Assembly (NCBI GenBank): GCA_949987565.1
Contig: OX465102.1
Location: forward strand, 21,807,692 to 21,871,691
Reading direction: 5' to 3'
Source of the DNA: Luidia sarsii
Lineage: Eukaryota; Echinodermata; Asteroidea; Paxillosida; Luidiidae
Length of the DNA: 64,000 nt
Shown piece by piece: positions 1 to 10,970 of the stretch (the first letter of the stretch is position 1; every line of letters begins with the position of its first letter). The notes under the pieces are model-generated. The model saw only the letters and a list, made by a program, of their open reading frames with translations. It ran no database searches and was not told the origin of the DNA. The translations under genes and the position numbers were made by a program.

Positions 1-190
1 CGACCGGCCCTGCGAGCCGTTGCGACCGGCCTTGCACGCCGTTGCGACCGGCCTTGCACGCCGTTGCAACCGGCCTTGCCAGCCGTTGCGACCGGCCCTG
101 CAAGCCGTTGCGACTGGCTCTGCAAGCCGTTGCGACCGGCTCTGCAAGCCGTTGCGACCGGCTCTGCAAGCCGTTGCGACCGGCCCTGTG
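1..190. repeat. 22-bp minisatellite, cut by window edge
   Basis: About 8.6 tandem units of a GC-rich 22-bp sequence built on CCGTTGCGACCGGC. Units differ mainly at a CC/CT/TT dinucleotide and at one base of TGCAAG/TGCACG. The array begins before base 1, so its true length is unknown. Open frames through it are a by-product of the repeat. Confidence 0.95.
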
Positions 191-648
191 CGCAGATAGA
201 GATCGATCCGCCGAGTTTATTGAGCTGAGCTGCCGACTAGTTACTCACTGCTCTATATACATGCATGTATGGGGCACACCACGGCTGGTGAACTCCGCAT
301 GGGAGCTTCCCACTTCCCGTTCATTTCCCGCCGGTCCAAACCGATGCATTATTTATTTTTTCCCTCTAGGTTTCAGAGAGTTTTTTTTTTTCGATTAGAA
401 TCCCGAATTTTTGCCGGTCCGTCTCTCATCCCTCCCAGTCGTCCGGTGGGAAGGATGGACGTGTGAGTGAAGAGCTTGTTTTGCCGCGGCCTCAGGTCAC
501 TCCGGGTTGTCCCTTGATTTGAGGAAAAACAACACCATGGTTGTTTGGACTGTGATCTAGTCTGTTCTGGTCTTGACGAGTCTTCACCAGCCTTGACGTT
601 ACTCTTACGCATAGCATATAATATATCGCGTTACGCCTACGTCTCGAA
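191..648. other. Unassigned sequence
   Basis: I see no gene or repeat here beyond short T runs near 385. Confidence 0.5.
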
Positions 649-1815
649 CGCGCGACTCTCTCCCTTCTCTTCCTCTCTCCTCTTTCTTCCTCCCCCTCTC
701 CCTTCTTTCTTTCCCTCTCTATCGCTCTCTCTTCTCCCCTGGCCCCTCTCCCCTCTCTCTCCCCGTCCCTATCCCTCCCTCTCTCCATCCTCTACCTCTC
801 TCCTCTCTCCTCTCTCTCCTCTCTCTCCTCTCTCTCCTTCTCTCTTCCTCTGATCCCTCTCTCTCCCCCTCTCCGTCCCCTCAACCTCCTCTCTCTGCCC
901 CTCTCTCCCTCTCTCCTCCCTCTCTCACTCTCTCCCTCTCTCTCTCCCTCTCTCTCCCTCTCTTTCCCTCCCTCCCTCTCTCTCCCCTCTCCCCTCTCTC
1001 CCCCCTCTCAACCCTCCCTCTCTCTTTTCCTTCTCTCCCCCTCTCTCCCTCTCTCCTCTCTTTCCCTCTCTCTCCCTCACTCCCCTCTCTCCCCTCTCAC
1101 CTCTCTCCCTCTCTTCCCTATCCCCCCTCTCGATCTCCCCTCTCCCCTCTCTCCCCCTCTCCCCTCTCTCCCTCCCCTCTCTCTCCTCTGCCCTCTCTGC
1201 CCTCTCTGCCCTCTCCCCTCTCTGCCCTCTCCCCTCTCTCCCCTATCTCCCCTCTCCCCTCTCTCCCCTATCTCCCCTCTCTCCCCTCTCCCCTCTCTCC
1301 CCTATCTCCCCTATCTCCCCTCTCCCCTCTCTCCCCTATCTCCCCTCTCTCCCCTATCTCCCCTCTCTCCCCTCTCCCCTCTCTCCCTCCCCTCTCTCTC
1401 CTCTCCCCTCTCCCCCCTCCCCCTCTCTCCCCTCTCCCCTCTCTCCCCTCTCTCCCCTTTCTCCCTCCCTTCTCTCCCCTCTCCCCTCTCCCCTCTCTCC
1501 CCTCTCCCCTCTCTCCCCTATCTCCCCTATCTCCCCTCTCCCCTCTCTCCCCTATCTCCCCTCTCTCCCCTATCTCCCCTCTCTCCCCTCTCCCCTCTCT
1601 CCCTCCCCTCTCTCTCCTCTCCCCTCTCTCCCCTCCCCCTCTCTCCCCTCTCCCCTCTCTCCCCTCTCTCCCCTTTCTCCCTCCCTTCTCTCCCCTCTCC
1701 CCTCTCCCCTCTCTCCCCTCTCTCCCCTCTCTCCCCTCTCCCCTCTCTCCCCTATCTCCCCTCTCTCCCCTCTCCCCTCTCTCCTCTCTCCCCTCTCTCT
1801 ATTCCTCGGTGTCAT
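649..1815. repeat. Polypyrimidine (CTCTCCC)n tract with internal duplication
   Basis: Nearly pure C/T over about 1.17 kb, built from CTCTCCC and CCCCTATCTC blocks. A segment around 1318-1500 recurs at 1534-1716 with an offset of 216 bp; the landmark CTCTCCCTCCCCTCTCTC is at 1381 and again at 1597. Such homopurine-homopyrimidine DNA can form triplexes. Open frames in it are low-complexity Ser/Pro/Leu or Arg/Gly/Glu strings. Confidence 0.95.
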
Positions 1816-2636
1816 ATCTCTAGGCAATCTATCTCCCGTGTTTTGCTATCTCGAACAGCTCCACCTACATATATTTTACTCCCCGTTCTTCTAACCATGC
1901 ATATCTCAGGCTCGCCATCCAAGACTCCTTTCCTCTGCTCCTCCTCCCTCTATTTTTCCTGTCAATACCAGGTTTTCCTATAACCATATACTCTCCCAGG
2001 AAACGCGCTGCGTATACACCTTGAAAGAAAAGGAAACCACTCGAATGTTATAGGAGCATGCAGTCTTCTTTCCCCGTCTCTCCCCTGTCGGACCTCCAGG
2101 CCCGGCGTTATATACTCTCCACTTTCCTTTCGGATTACATCCTCGGCGGCTCTCCACCAGGCACTGTTTACATCTGGGCCGTGCTTGGATAGGGATTTGG
2201 CCCCGGTAATCAGGTCGCGCGGACGGCAAGCCGGAGTTTGCCTGGCAGCATGTAAGGCCAGATTGATCGTGACTTCCCGTCCCCCCCCCCCCCCAAAAAA
2301 AGAGACGGGGCTTGTGGCAACCACAGCCGGCCGTCACCTGGCCCTGCGACTATGCACATTGTCATCGGCATGTTCCACTCGAGTCACAATTCGTGACGAG
2401 AGTGGTCTGGTCATGGCTGCGCGTGACCGTTGTATTGGGTTTTCCCGCCCCCGTAAACCTATAGTTCCCATTAGCAGGACGGTACTGGCTTCATTATATC
2501 ATTGCCACTCGAAACTAGGATTTCCTACCCCTCCAGACGACAAGTAAACTAGCTGTAATCATAGCAACATATCAAACAGACGACTGTTCACTCGCTTTCT
2601 AACCATTTTTTGGTCCAATGTGAACTCTTTGATCAT
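1816..2636. other. Unassigned unique sequence
   Basis: Overlapping open frames on both strands at 1962-2547 have no recognisable domain. A C15-A7 homopolymer junction lies at 2280-2301. Confidence 0.45.
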
Positions 2637-2922
2637 TTAAAGGGGAATGAAACCCAGAGAAAAATGTTGGCTTATCTGATTGGGTTTTAAAAACAACCTA
2701 CAATTACCTATGTGCTACTCACCTACTAGTTTCATAAAGAGGGAAAAATCATGGAATTCGGTGGTCGAATTCGCGTTCCCGCAAACCGCCATCTTTTCGA
2801 ATGGCCCGCCAGTCACTGCGGGGGGTATGACATAGCAACGGAAAACTTCCGCATGGGCCCGGACGAATTTACCCCTACTACTTGTTTATATTGCGTGCAG
2901 TTATAGACTCGCGAGCTGAACG

Positions 2923-3063
2923 ATGGTGTACTGCCAGGCTTTTGGATGTCAAAATGCCAGCGGGAAAAAGCAGGGGAAATCTTTCCATGCAGTTCTCAAC
3001 AACGACAAGAGACCTGAATTGCTGCGGCCATCAAAGTTGAGAATTTTCTCAGTATACAGTTGA
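2923..3063 (+). pseudogene. THAP zinc-finger domain, N-terminal fragment
   Basis: A 46-codon frame starting MVYCQAFGCQN and ending at TGA 3061. It has the N-terminal THAP signature: Cys4-X4-Cys9, an Asn soon after, a Gly-Lys-Lys-rich turn, and SFH at residues 20-22 where THAP proteins have the F-x-x-F-P region. THAP domains are C2CH zinc fingers that bind DNA in P-element and Kolobok transposases and in host proteins. The distal Cys and His and the usual Trp are missing, so it is either a truncated domain or a first exon whose remainder is lost; no clear splice donor is visible. The 3' half of a Kolobok-like MITE follows within about 50 bp, which favours transposon origin. Confidence 0.6.
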
Positions 3064-3104
3064 AATGACGTGATTTGTAGCGTGGGGATTGCGTATAGTC
3101 TCGA

Positions 3105-3238
3105 TCTAGTTTCGACTTTCTCATATTACCATTTCAACTAAAAACCCTCGCTGTATTTCGGTTTTGGAATGTTTTATGGTTTATCACACAGACTGTGGAA
3201 ATATTTCGACCTTTACCATTGTTTTATAGGGCATTTAA
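3105..3238 (+). mobile_element. Kolobok-like MITE family 3, 3' half (copy 1)
   Basis: Shares TTTCTCATATTACCATTTCA, the GGAATGTTTTATGGTTTA block and the AAACTGTGG-like block with the copies at 43041 and 51537, and ends in the TTAA at 3235. The 5' half is absent. Confidence 0.7.
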
Positions 3239-3990
3239 GCCTGGTTGTCCTAGGTCCAGCATTGACTAATGAAATTAAAGACTGCCAACAGGAGTCCTGT
3301 GCTCATTCACACATTTTTTTCACCGCATATTTTTTTAAGAGCGTTATAGAAACAAACTATCCTTTAAAAGTATGGAGGTGATGTACGCAACCCTTTTAAA
3401 ATGATTTACTTTTCATCTTTAGCCTTGCTTCCATTCCCGTTGTACAACCTAAGGTGCTAACACTGGCTATTACAAACAAGGGTTTAATCTATCGGAGATG
3501 CAAAGGAACTGTACATAGTCTCGCAGCTCAACCTGTTGGTTTCACGTACGCACGAGAGATTTGGAGTATTCACTGTCTGAAAAGTGTAACCCACAGCAGT
3601 CATTCGAGTGAAGCTCTTAGCAGGAAAAACCTACAGCATCCATACATGCATGCATCTTCAAAGAGCGAAGCCTCGTTTGCAATGTTTATGCATGGAGCTC
3701 TTGAAAGGATCACCTGGCCACGTGGTGGCGCCCTGCATTCTAATGCGGGGATTGTTAAGGCGAGACGAACTGTCGTGGTGCGATAAATAAATCCGTTTGA
3801 AGAAAACATACCCCGTTATAAAACAAACCCGGTAGGGTAACTCTTCGGCCGAACCGCAGAGACCCATCCATCAAATGAGACTTCTAAATCGTTTCGGTGC
3901 CTGACAATCGGCAAACACCTGCTCGGTCTCGTTCGAAGTTCATACATTATGAAAGTATTCATGTCCTTGTTGAAAAGCAAAGACAACACG
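3239..3990. other. Unassigned sequence
   Basis: Overlapping short frames on both strands around 3454-3867 give no recognisable product. Confidence 0.4.
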
Positions 3991-4067
3991 CCCGGACTGG
4001 TATTTTGAATCAGGCCTCTTGGCTTGACAAGTTGACGCTCTATAATTATACCATTTGAGCTACCCGG
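3991..4067 (-). mobile_element. tRNA-derived SINE head, degenerate
   Basis: On the minus strand the sequence reads GGGTAGCTCAAATGG, a perfect RNA polymerase III A box (TRGYNNARNNG). A weakened B box (GATTCAAAATACC) follows about 45 bp on, then CCAGTCCGGGC. This is the order of a tRNA-like head with indels. It is too decayed for a functional tRNA, so I read it as a SINE remnant. Confidence 0.55.
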
Positions 4068-4410
4068 TTTTAAGGTGGGTGGATTTTAACAATTTTGGAT
4101 GATCCTTTTGTTTGAATCCAAACTCTTGAACGAGAAACCAGGCAGCGATTTGCCCGGCCCCTTTAATTAAAGGACTGTGCTCCCCCCTTTACATGGTGCC
4201 CGTCACTCGCTCTGAGAACCGAATCAGCAATACTGCCTTAGCCTTTGATCAAGGCGCACGCGGCGAAAAATGATAGCCAAGATTGCCCAAGAGCGAGGAG
4301 AATAGTTTAAACACCAAACCAACGCACGAAGAAAGACTACTCGACGAACCGCCCGCACGCCCAGAGTGCCTTTGGAACTCTGCAGCTTTTTGTTAGCCGA
4401 TACGATATGC
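4068..4410. other. Unassigned sequence
   Basis: I see nothing that can be assigned. Confidence 0.4.
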
Positions 4411-4457
4411 ATTATATAACGAGTAAATATGACCGAAGGCTAAGCCCGAGCCTAAGT
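4411..4457 (-). mobile_element. MITE family 7, end fragment
   Basis: The minus strand reads TTAGGCTCGGGCTTAGCC, then TTCGGTCATATTTACTCG. This matches the first 45 bp of the family 7 copy at 22554-22748. Confidence 0.7.
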
Positions 4458-4484
4458 ATTCATTTCGATCATTCGAATCGATTG

Positions 4485-5640
4485 CGGTCATTCTCTCTCT
4501 CCTGCCTTTTGTCTTTCTATATCTTTCCCACTCTCTCACAACTTCTCCTCCCCCCTCTATTTCTCTTTTTTCCCCTATAGTCCCTCCCACTCTCTCCCTC
4601 TTTTTTTCTCTCACCCCTTCCTCTCTCTCTCTCCCTCTCTGTCCCTCTTATACCTCTCCACTCTCTTCCTCTCTGGCCCTTTCCCTCTCTCTCCCTCTCT
4701 CTCCCTCTTTTTCTCACTCATCCCTTCCCCTCTCACTCCCTCTCTTTCTCTCTCACCCCTACCATCTCACCCCCCGTCTTTCTCTCTCACTCCTTCCCTC
4801 TCACCCCCTGTCTTTCTCTCTCACCCCTTCCCTCTCACTCCCTGTCTTTCTCTCACCCCCCCTCTCTCTTTTCTCTCATCCCCTCCCCTCTTTCTCCATA
4901 TCTTCCTCTCTCACCCCTCCCCTCTCTCCCTCTCTTTCTCTCTCATCCCTCCCCCTCTCTCTATTTTTTCTCTAATCCCCTCCCCTCTCTCCCTCTCTTT
5001 TCTCTCTCACCCCTTCCCTCTCACTCCCTGTCTTTCTCTCTCACCCCTTCCCTCTCACCCCCTGTCTTTCTCTCTCACCCCTTCCCTCTCACTCCCTGTC
5101 TTTCTCTCACCCTCCCCCTCTCTCTTTTCTCTCATCTCCTCCCCTCTTTCTCCATATCTTTCTCTCTCACCCTCCCCTCTCTCCCTCTTTTTCTCTCTCA
5201 TCCCCTCCCATTTCCCTCCCTCTTTTTTCTCTCACCCCTCCCCTCTCTCTCTTTTCTCTCATCTCCTCCCCTCTTTCTCCATATCTTTCTCTCTGACCCC
5301 TTCCCTCTCTCCCTCTTTTTCTCTCTCATTCCCTCCCCCTCTCCCTCCATCTTTTCTCTCTCACCCCTCCCCTCTCTCTCTTTTCTTTCACCCCTCCCCT
5401 CTTTCTCCATATCTTTCTCTCTCACCTCTTCCTCCTCTCTATCACTCCCCGTTTCTCTCTCTATCGCCTCATTTCCCTAGCCTTCCCTCTCCCTCTTTTG
5501 CTTTCAGTCTCTCTTCTCTCTCACCCCTTTTCCCCCTGTCCGCCTCCTCCCGCTCCTTTCTCTGTCTTCCGTTCTCTCCCCTCTACCTCTCACACACCTT
5601 TCCTCTTCTCTCCCTCTCTCCTCTCCCTCGTCCCAACTTC
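4485..5640. repeat. Polypyrimidine tract with higher-order repeats
   Basis: A CT tract in which two cassettes recur. One contains CCCTCTTTCTCCATATCTT (near 4885, 5140, 5268 and 5397). The other contains CCCTGTCTTTCTCTCACCCC (near 4800-4860 and 5020-5110). Small block duplications, not only slippage, built it. Confidence 0.93.
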
Positions 5641-8092
5641 GTACCTCCGTTTGACCCAGATAACCCAGATATGTCCAGCGCCACTTTCAGGCACCATTAG
5701 GAAGACGCCTGTAAAATCAATCGGTGAAGCATGACGGAGCCCCCTCTCCTCCTTCGCATAACGCCGTCACTAGGCAATTCCCTGCCCCGCCGGCTACCCG
5801 TACCTGCCAGCTCTGCCTCTCTCCCTAACGAAAATATGGAATCGCCGCACCCCAGTTTTTTTACCTTTAACAGCGTCGAACCCGGGGAATAAAGAAGAAG
5901 AAGATCAAAGGAGAAAGAGAGCAACGAGAAAAGAATGAGGAATACAGGGTGAGCGAGAACAAGTCATTCGCTTCATTCAGTTGGTATCGAACGGCCCGCC
6001 ACCTGTCTACCATCGCCCAACATCGATTTAATTTAGTTTCGGGACAGAAGCAAAAGTAGCGGCGGTCCGCATTGACATCCCGATCCCCCTGTGGGGGCAA
6101 TCGAGGCTGGCTCTCCAACGCCCGGCATGGACACGGGACCCATGCACGTCATCCTCCCACCTATAACGCAGCGGGTATGGGCTCGTGTGGCCGCCTCTAT
6201 AGTCATTCCTCAAATCATAGATATTAAGATGTTGCGTCGAGGAGAATGTGTTCCTTGTTTTTCTATGGAGGGCGCTGGTTTACTCAAGGTGGTGCATGCG
6301 ATCAAAAGAGGAACAAGCGCATTTGACGCACGACTATCAACTAATATCTTAAGAAAATACCAGGGTACAAATTATTTTCCTATCAAGGTTCAGGGAATGG
6401 AAAGCTCGCATTTTGTTTAGATTCACTTCTGTCGAAATTATCAATCCTTGCACTAAATTGTTCAAAGATTAGAATCCTTACCTATGTAATAACTTAAGTG
6501 AGACATTAACACGTTATTTTCAATAGTGAAGCAATCTTTGCCCCAAAACTACCTGTAAAAAAGAACGCCTCTTCGTGTTTTCGAGAAACTAGACGTGCAT
6601 GCTAAGTGCGGATAGGGCCCCGATTATTATTAAGGTTACGGATCGCACTTAGAACGCAAACTATTCCCTCAGCATACATTTGAATGGCGATTTCTTTTCA
6701 GCTTCTTCCTCTATGTTTAGTATACATTTCATTAATGAATAAATGGAGCAATTTGCAAGCTACTTCGCAAAGTGACGCTCTTAGCCTGTAGCTATACCCT
6801 TTTAGAAATAACCCTTTTTGCCCAAGCTTCGTGCCGCTTGCATTGTTTTTTTATAACACTTCAGAAACGAAACATGATTGTGGTATTTTGAAGGTTCGGG
6901 CAGAGTTAGGGTTTTAATCAACCTTTGTTATTTATATGATAGCAGCATTCAAAATGAGGTGAGTCAAGATGTAATGGGAATTCCCATATCGTGCTGTTCT
7001 AACTCTGAAATCTCGCCTCGCCTTGCACTTGACTTTCAAGGGAGCATGGACCATGCAAAAATAGATTTCTGAACTCCGACTACATGTAAGGTCTGACTTC
7101 ATAAACAATAAACAATGCTTTAAAATCCCCACTGGAAAAAAGGGTTTTTGCTCTCTAAAAGGTCCGGATTTTCTCAAAAGTGATACCAAAATTGGAAACC
7201 ACAATACCTATAGCACAGCTGTTTAAGGTTCCATTTTATGAAGTCAAACCTTAGATGTATTGGGTGTTGAGGTAACTCTTGAATAAGAGGGTTTTCCGAA
7301 CTTTGTTCCTTGACTTCAAGTTACACTTACATTTATATTTCGATGCTACATAATGGACTGTACATATAGTGATATTAAATTTGAAGTACATGTACATACT
7401 TATTCAAACTCACAAAACATACAGGATGACAGCATCTACGTCCGTGGTGAAGCATAAGCGTTTTTTCCCTCAGCCTATGGACAGACACAAAGAGTACAAT
7501 GACCGGTATAAAACAGTAGGCCTACATAATCAAGGCCGTTATTGCCATATTGTTTTAGTGTCGGTATGCAGTAAGGAGTTTTGAAAAAAAATTCTAGCGA
7601 AAATAGAGAGAGTTGGTCCAGATTTAAAAGAGTTGTCCAGACTATTCCAATATAAAGTACCACATTTTGATAGCACTGTTTTTAGACAACGTCGTTCTGT
7701 GCTATAATTAACATGCAGATTGTTCCTAGTTGTGCTGTGGGTATTATGGGATTGAACGTTTGAAGTAAGTGTAAAGCAGGAGTTAAAGCAAGCAAGGTAG
7801 TTCACAATTCATAACATTATACATACATTTACCTATATGTCCATCTTTAAAAGCCGACTTCTTGGCGGGATCAGTGCTACCTCGGGAACCTCTCACACCT
7901 ATTCACTGACTGTCTGCCCGATGACCCGCCGGGCAGAACTCTCACTCCGCCACCGTGAGGTCAGACAGCACTAATATCATGCTTTCTGTATGTAGTGAAA
8001 CCTTTTAAGAATGCCATTGTGTTAGCACCCTATGGCTTTATAATACCCCCCCCCCTCTCAACCCCTCTCCGTTTCTTTTTCTTTTGCATTTT
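5641..8092. other. Unassigned intergenic sequence
   Basis: No recognisable coding exon. Frames at 6028-6420 overlap on both strands and match nothing I know. A short hairpin (TCTGCCCG / CGGGCAGA, 9-nt loop) lies at 7913-7937, and a C9 run at 8046. Confidence 0.4.
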
Positions 8093-8536
8093 TGACCCAG
8101 CACAGCATAATGAGGAATAACCCCAGCTTTTGAGATTTTTAGATTTTCTAATGATGTGAAAGAGTATACATTAGCTTTCAAATGATATCAAAATTATTTC
8201 CGTGTGAACATTGTTGTTAATAGTACAGGGGACTTCGGTCGTTAATTTGGTACCAGACACAATATAGCAGCACCATTCTAACTCCTCGAAAGCGGCCATT
8301 CAAAAAGGCAAGAACTTTACATTTTCCTGAAAACAGTACACACACACTCCCCCGAAATCCTCGTTTTTTCAACATTTAGAGACGGATTTCGGAAAAATCC
8401 TTAGGCCATAACATCCTCCAACATTAACGTTCCGAAAATAAAAAAATAAAAAATGATTTTTTTTTTATCGAATTGAGAAGATAATTTGACTTCAGGCGTT
8501 GTTTACTCGAAAGTCATGTCGCTGTGCCGGGTCACA
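8093..8536 (-). mobile_element. TA-type MITE family 1, copy A
   Basis: A 444-bp element with terminal inverted repeats TGACCCAGCACAGC (left) and GCTGTGCCGGGTCACA (right). The whole sequence is the reverse complement of the copy at 38048-38493, including TTTTCCGAAATCCGTCTCTA and the TGCTGCTATATTGTGTCTGG block. There is no coding capacity. Confidence 0.9.
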
Positions 8537-9311
8537 TTTGAGAGGAATCCCAATTCATATCCCCTGTTCTACCATAGAGCTACGAACCCCATTTCCCAAG
8601 GAGCTCGAACTTCGCGGGCATTCAAATTCCTCCAATAGCAGCTGCCAGCAAACCCATAGCTAAAGCACAGCACCACCCGTGAATGTTGACGACCGCAAGT
8701 CTCCTTCGAACATGCGTCGCCTGCATCTACGCTGGTAACCGACATCCCCCACTGAACTCCGCGTGCTCCTATGCGCTTCATCTGTATCTCTGCAAATTTT
8801 CTTCCCTCGCTGGAGAAAACAATCAACAACTAGCAAACACTTTCCGCATGCGCAGTAGGTTGCAGTGTCCCGGATGCTTCCGACACCAATGTGCAGTTGT
8901 ACATTTCGCCGAGATGATGTTTGACAGTGTTTTGATCGCTAAAAACGGACCATATTTCAGGAAGTTACACACCTTTTCTTTGAAATTTACCTCGCCAAAG
9001 ATTATGACAGGCCTATTAATTGTTCTATAATGTTGTGATAGTTCGTAGCTCTGTGTCTACTGGGGGTCTCTTTGTGTGGAACCTCTCTTTCCGATAGGCT
9101 CTTGATGGCCTTGTTGAGGAACTACAGATTCAGGAACTACAGATTCAGGAATTGCTCGTACCTGGCAGCACGAGTCGGGCACCAGACCCAACCCCGTGCA
9201 TCAAGCAGTGGAGACTGGTGTACGTTCGATAGCTACCATGCCGGAGCTTGCTCTGGACGCCTTACATCATTTCTGTGCTTCTTGACAAAATTGAGCTGAC
9301 TCATCTAACCC
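8537..9311. other. Unassigned sequence with a 15-bp direct repeat
   Basis: AACTACAGATTCAGG occurs twice in tandem at 9120-9149. Otherwise I see nothing that can be assigned. Confidence 0.4.
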
Positions 9312-9805
9312 TGAACTCAAAAGTTATTGGGCCTGATGTTTCGATCCTAGCAGGACCTTTCTCAAAGGCATAGTGGCAAGGATATACACAGACAGTCAGG
9401 GGAAGGAAAGCCCTGACACGCATGACCGAGGAAGAACAAAAGGGAAGGAAGTGGGATGCAGATGTATACCAAGGTAGGGGAGATTTAAGGGAAAACAAAC
9501 AAATGGTGAAGAGGGTCAAAGGGACGGGAGGGAGATGGGAGATCAAACTAAAGCGAAAAGCCACAGGGAACACGAAAGAAAAGTGAGGGATAATCATTCC
9601 CTTCCTGAATGTTAAAGCCACCAGGTTGTAAAGTGCGGAGACGCTTAATCCACAGTTTCTCCCTGCTGAGGCGTACAGCATCTTTCCGATGGTCAAGAGA
9701 CTCTATGCTCTGTACAGTCATGTCAATAGTGGAATGATTAGGGAGATTGAGGTGATGGCACACAGTGGTATCTAATCGCTTGGCGTTGATGGTAGATCTA
9801 CGACC
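9312..9805 (-). mobile_element. Penelope-like element, copy 1 (5'-truncated)
   Basis: On the minus strand, a GIY-YIG C-terminal coding remnant (9548-9763 and upstream) is followed by a CT-rich 3' UTR. Then comes the terminal motif CCTTTGAGAAAGGTCCTGC with GGATCGAAACATCAGGCCC (9331-9373). The UTR matches the copy at 40410-40797 closely, so these two belong to one subfamily. The 5' reverse-transcriptase region is absent. Confidence 0.88.
9548..9763 (-). pseudogene. GIY-YIG endonuclease C-terminus of a Penelope-like element
   Basis: The frame reads HHLNLPNHSTIDMTVQSIES, then RKDAVRLSREKLWIKRL, QPGGFNIQEGND and an unrelated tail to a stop. It is collinear with the 21.4-kb copy (HFNLPAHS..., SREIMWMRRLRNIQP, NIQEGND). 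The HFNLP-HS block and the basic KLWIKRL helix are typical of the C-terminal half of the PLE endonuclease, which nicks target DNA for insertion. The GIY, YIG and catalytic Arg parts lie outside this truncated copy. The usual stop after EGND is lost, which adds about 14 foreign residues. Confidence 0.8.
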
Positions 9806-10260
9806 AATCTATACTCCTTAACTCGTAGCTATGAGACTATCATCAAGTGAAGTGTTATGGTGAGGACTACAAAGGCACAAGTATAGCAATCTATGTAAGA
9901 ATGTCTGCATGGAAGTGAGCCAAATACATCGATCCAGGCAAACGGTCTCGTGAGGGGAGTCTACCTGTTCATATAATGTTCGGAGATGCGAGCAGACTTT
10001 TGGTCAGGCCTTTTCAGCAGCTAACCTTTTCTTACTCGCATTCATGTTATTGCAAATGAAAGTGCTTTTCCATTTGTTTTAGCCCAACCGATTTGATCCA
10101 TGTCACGAAGGGCTTTCCCTCGGTGAGTGGGGCTGACTTCTATTTGGATTCTAAGCGGGAAAATGTACAGCGTGGGTCACTCTGCTCCATGCGCTGTCCC
10201 GGTATTGATTCTCAGTCCAGTGGAACGACTGCCTGTCAGCTGGTACATAGTTATGGCCGA
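9806..10260. other. Unassigned sequence
   Basis: I see no assignable feature. Confidence 0.4.
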
Positions 10261-10970
10261 GTCAGGGAGGGAGAGATACAGATAGAGGGAGAGAGTGAGA
10301 GGGAGAGAGGGAGAGGGAGGGAGGGAGAGAGAGTGAAAGAGAGGGAGAGATAGAGAGAGAGAGAGAGAGAGTGAGAGGGAGAGGGAGAGATAGAGTGAGA
10401 GGGGAGATAGAGTGAGAGGGAGAGCAAGGGAGAGAAAGGGGGCGTGGAGAGAGTGAGATGGAGAGAGAGAGAGGAGGGAGAGAGTGAGCGAGAGAGATAG
10501 AGAGAGTGAGAGAGATAGAGAGCGTGAGAGAGCGAGAGAGAGAGGGAGAGAGAGAGAGATAGAGAGATAGAGAGAGTGAGAGAGATAGAGAGAGATAGAA
10601 AGAGAGAGAGGGAGAGAGAGAGAGGAGAGAGAGGAGATATAGGGGAGAGAGAGGGAGATAGAGAGGAAGATAGAGAGAGATAGAGAGATAGAATGGGTGA
10701 AATGGAGGGATGGACGGGGGAGCGAAAGAGAAAGGAGAGAGATAGGGGAGGGAGAGAGGAAGACTGAGATAGAGACTGATGCAGAGAGGTAGAGAGACAA
10801 AGAGGGAGAGAGAGGAAGAGAGATAATGAATTTGAATTGTGCAAAGAACCTTCATTTACAGCTTAGGCAAAACAAAGGGGCAAGGAAAGAGAGAGGTGGG
10901 AGAGAGAGAGAGGGAGAAAGAGGGAGAAAGAGGTGGAGAGATAAAGAGAGGAAAGACAGAGAGAGGAAAA
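10261..10970. repeat. Polypurine (GAGAGAGG)n tract
   Basis: About 0.7 kb of GA-rich DNA, broken by TAGAGAGAGTGAG variants and a short non-repeat island at 10825-10880. Open minus-strand frames of about 200 residues are Ser/Leu/Pro strings open in all three frames, so they are not genes. Confidence 0.95.

Larger units (their letters stand above)
2637..3238 (+). mobile_element. Kolobok-like DNA transposon remnant (possible full span)
   Basis: The stretch opens with TTAA (2637-2640, TTAAAGGGG) and ends with TTAA (3235-3238). It holds a THAP-domain fragment (2923-3063), and its last 130 bp match the 3' halves of the TTAA-flanked MITEs at 43041-43414 and 51537-51833. Kolobok transposons are known to use TTAA targets and to carry THAP DNA-binding domains, so this combination fits a decayed Kolobok copy. 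The left terminus does not match the MITE left terminus beyond TTAAAGG, so the left boundary is uncertain. Confidence 0.45.
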
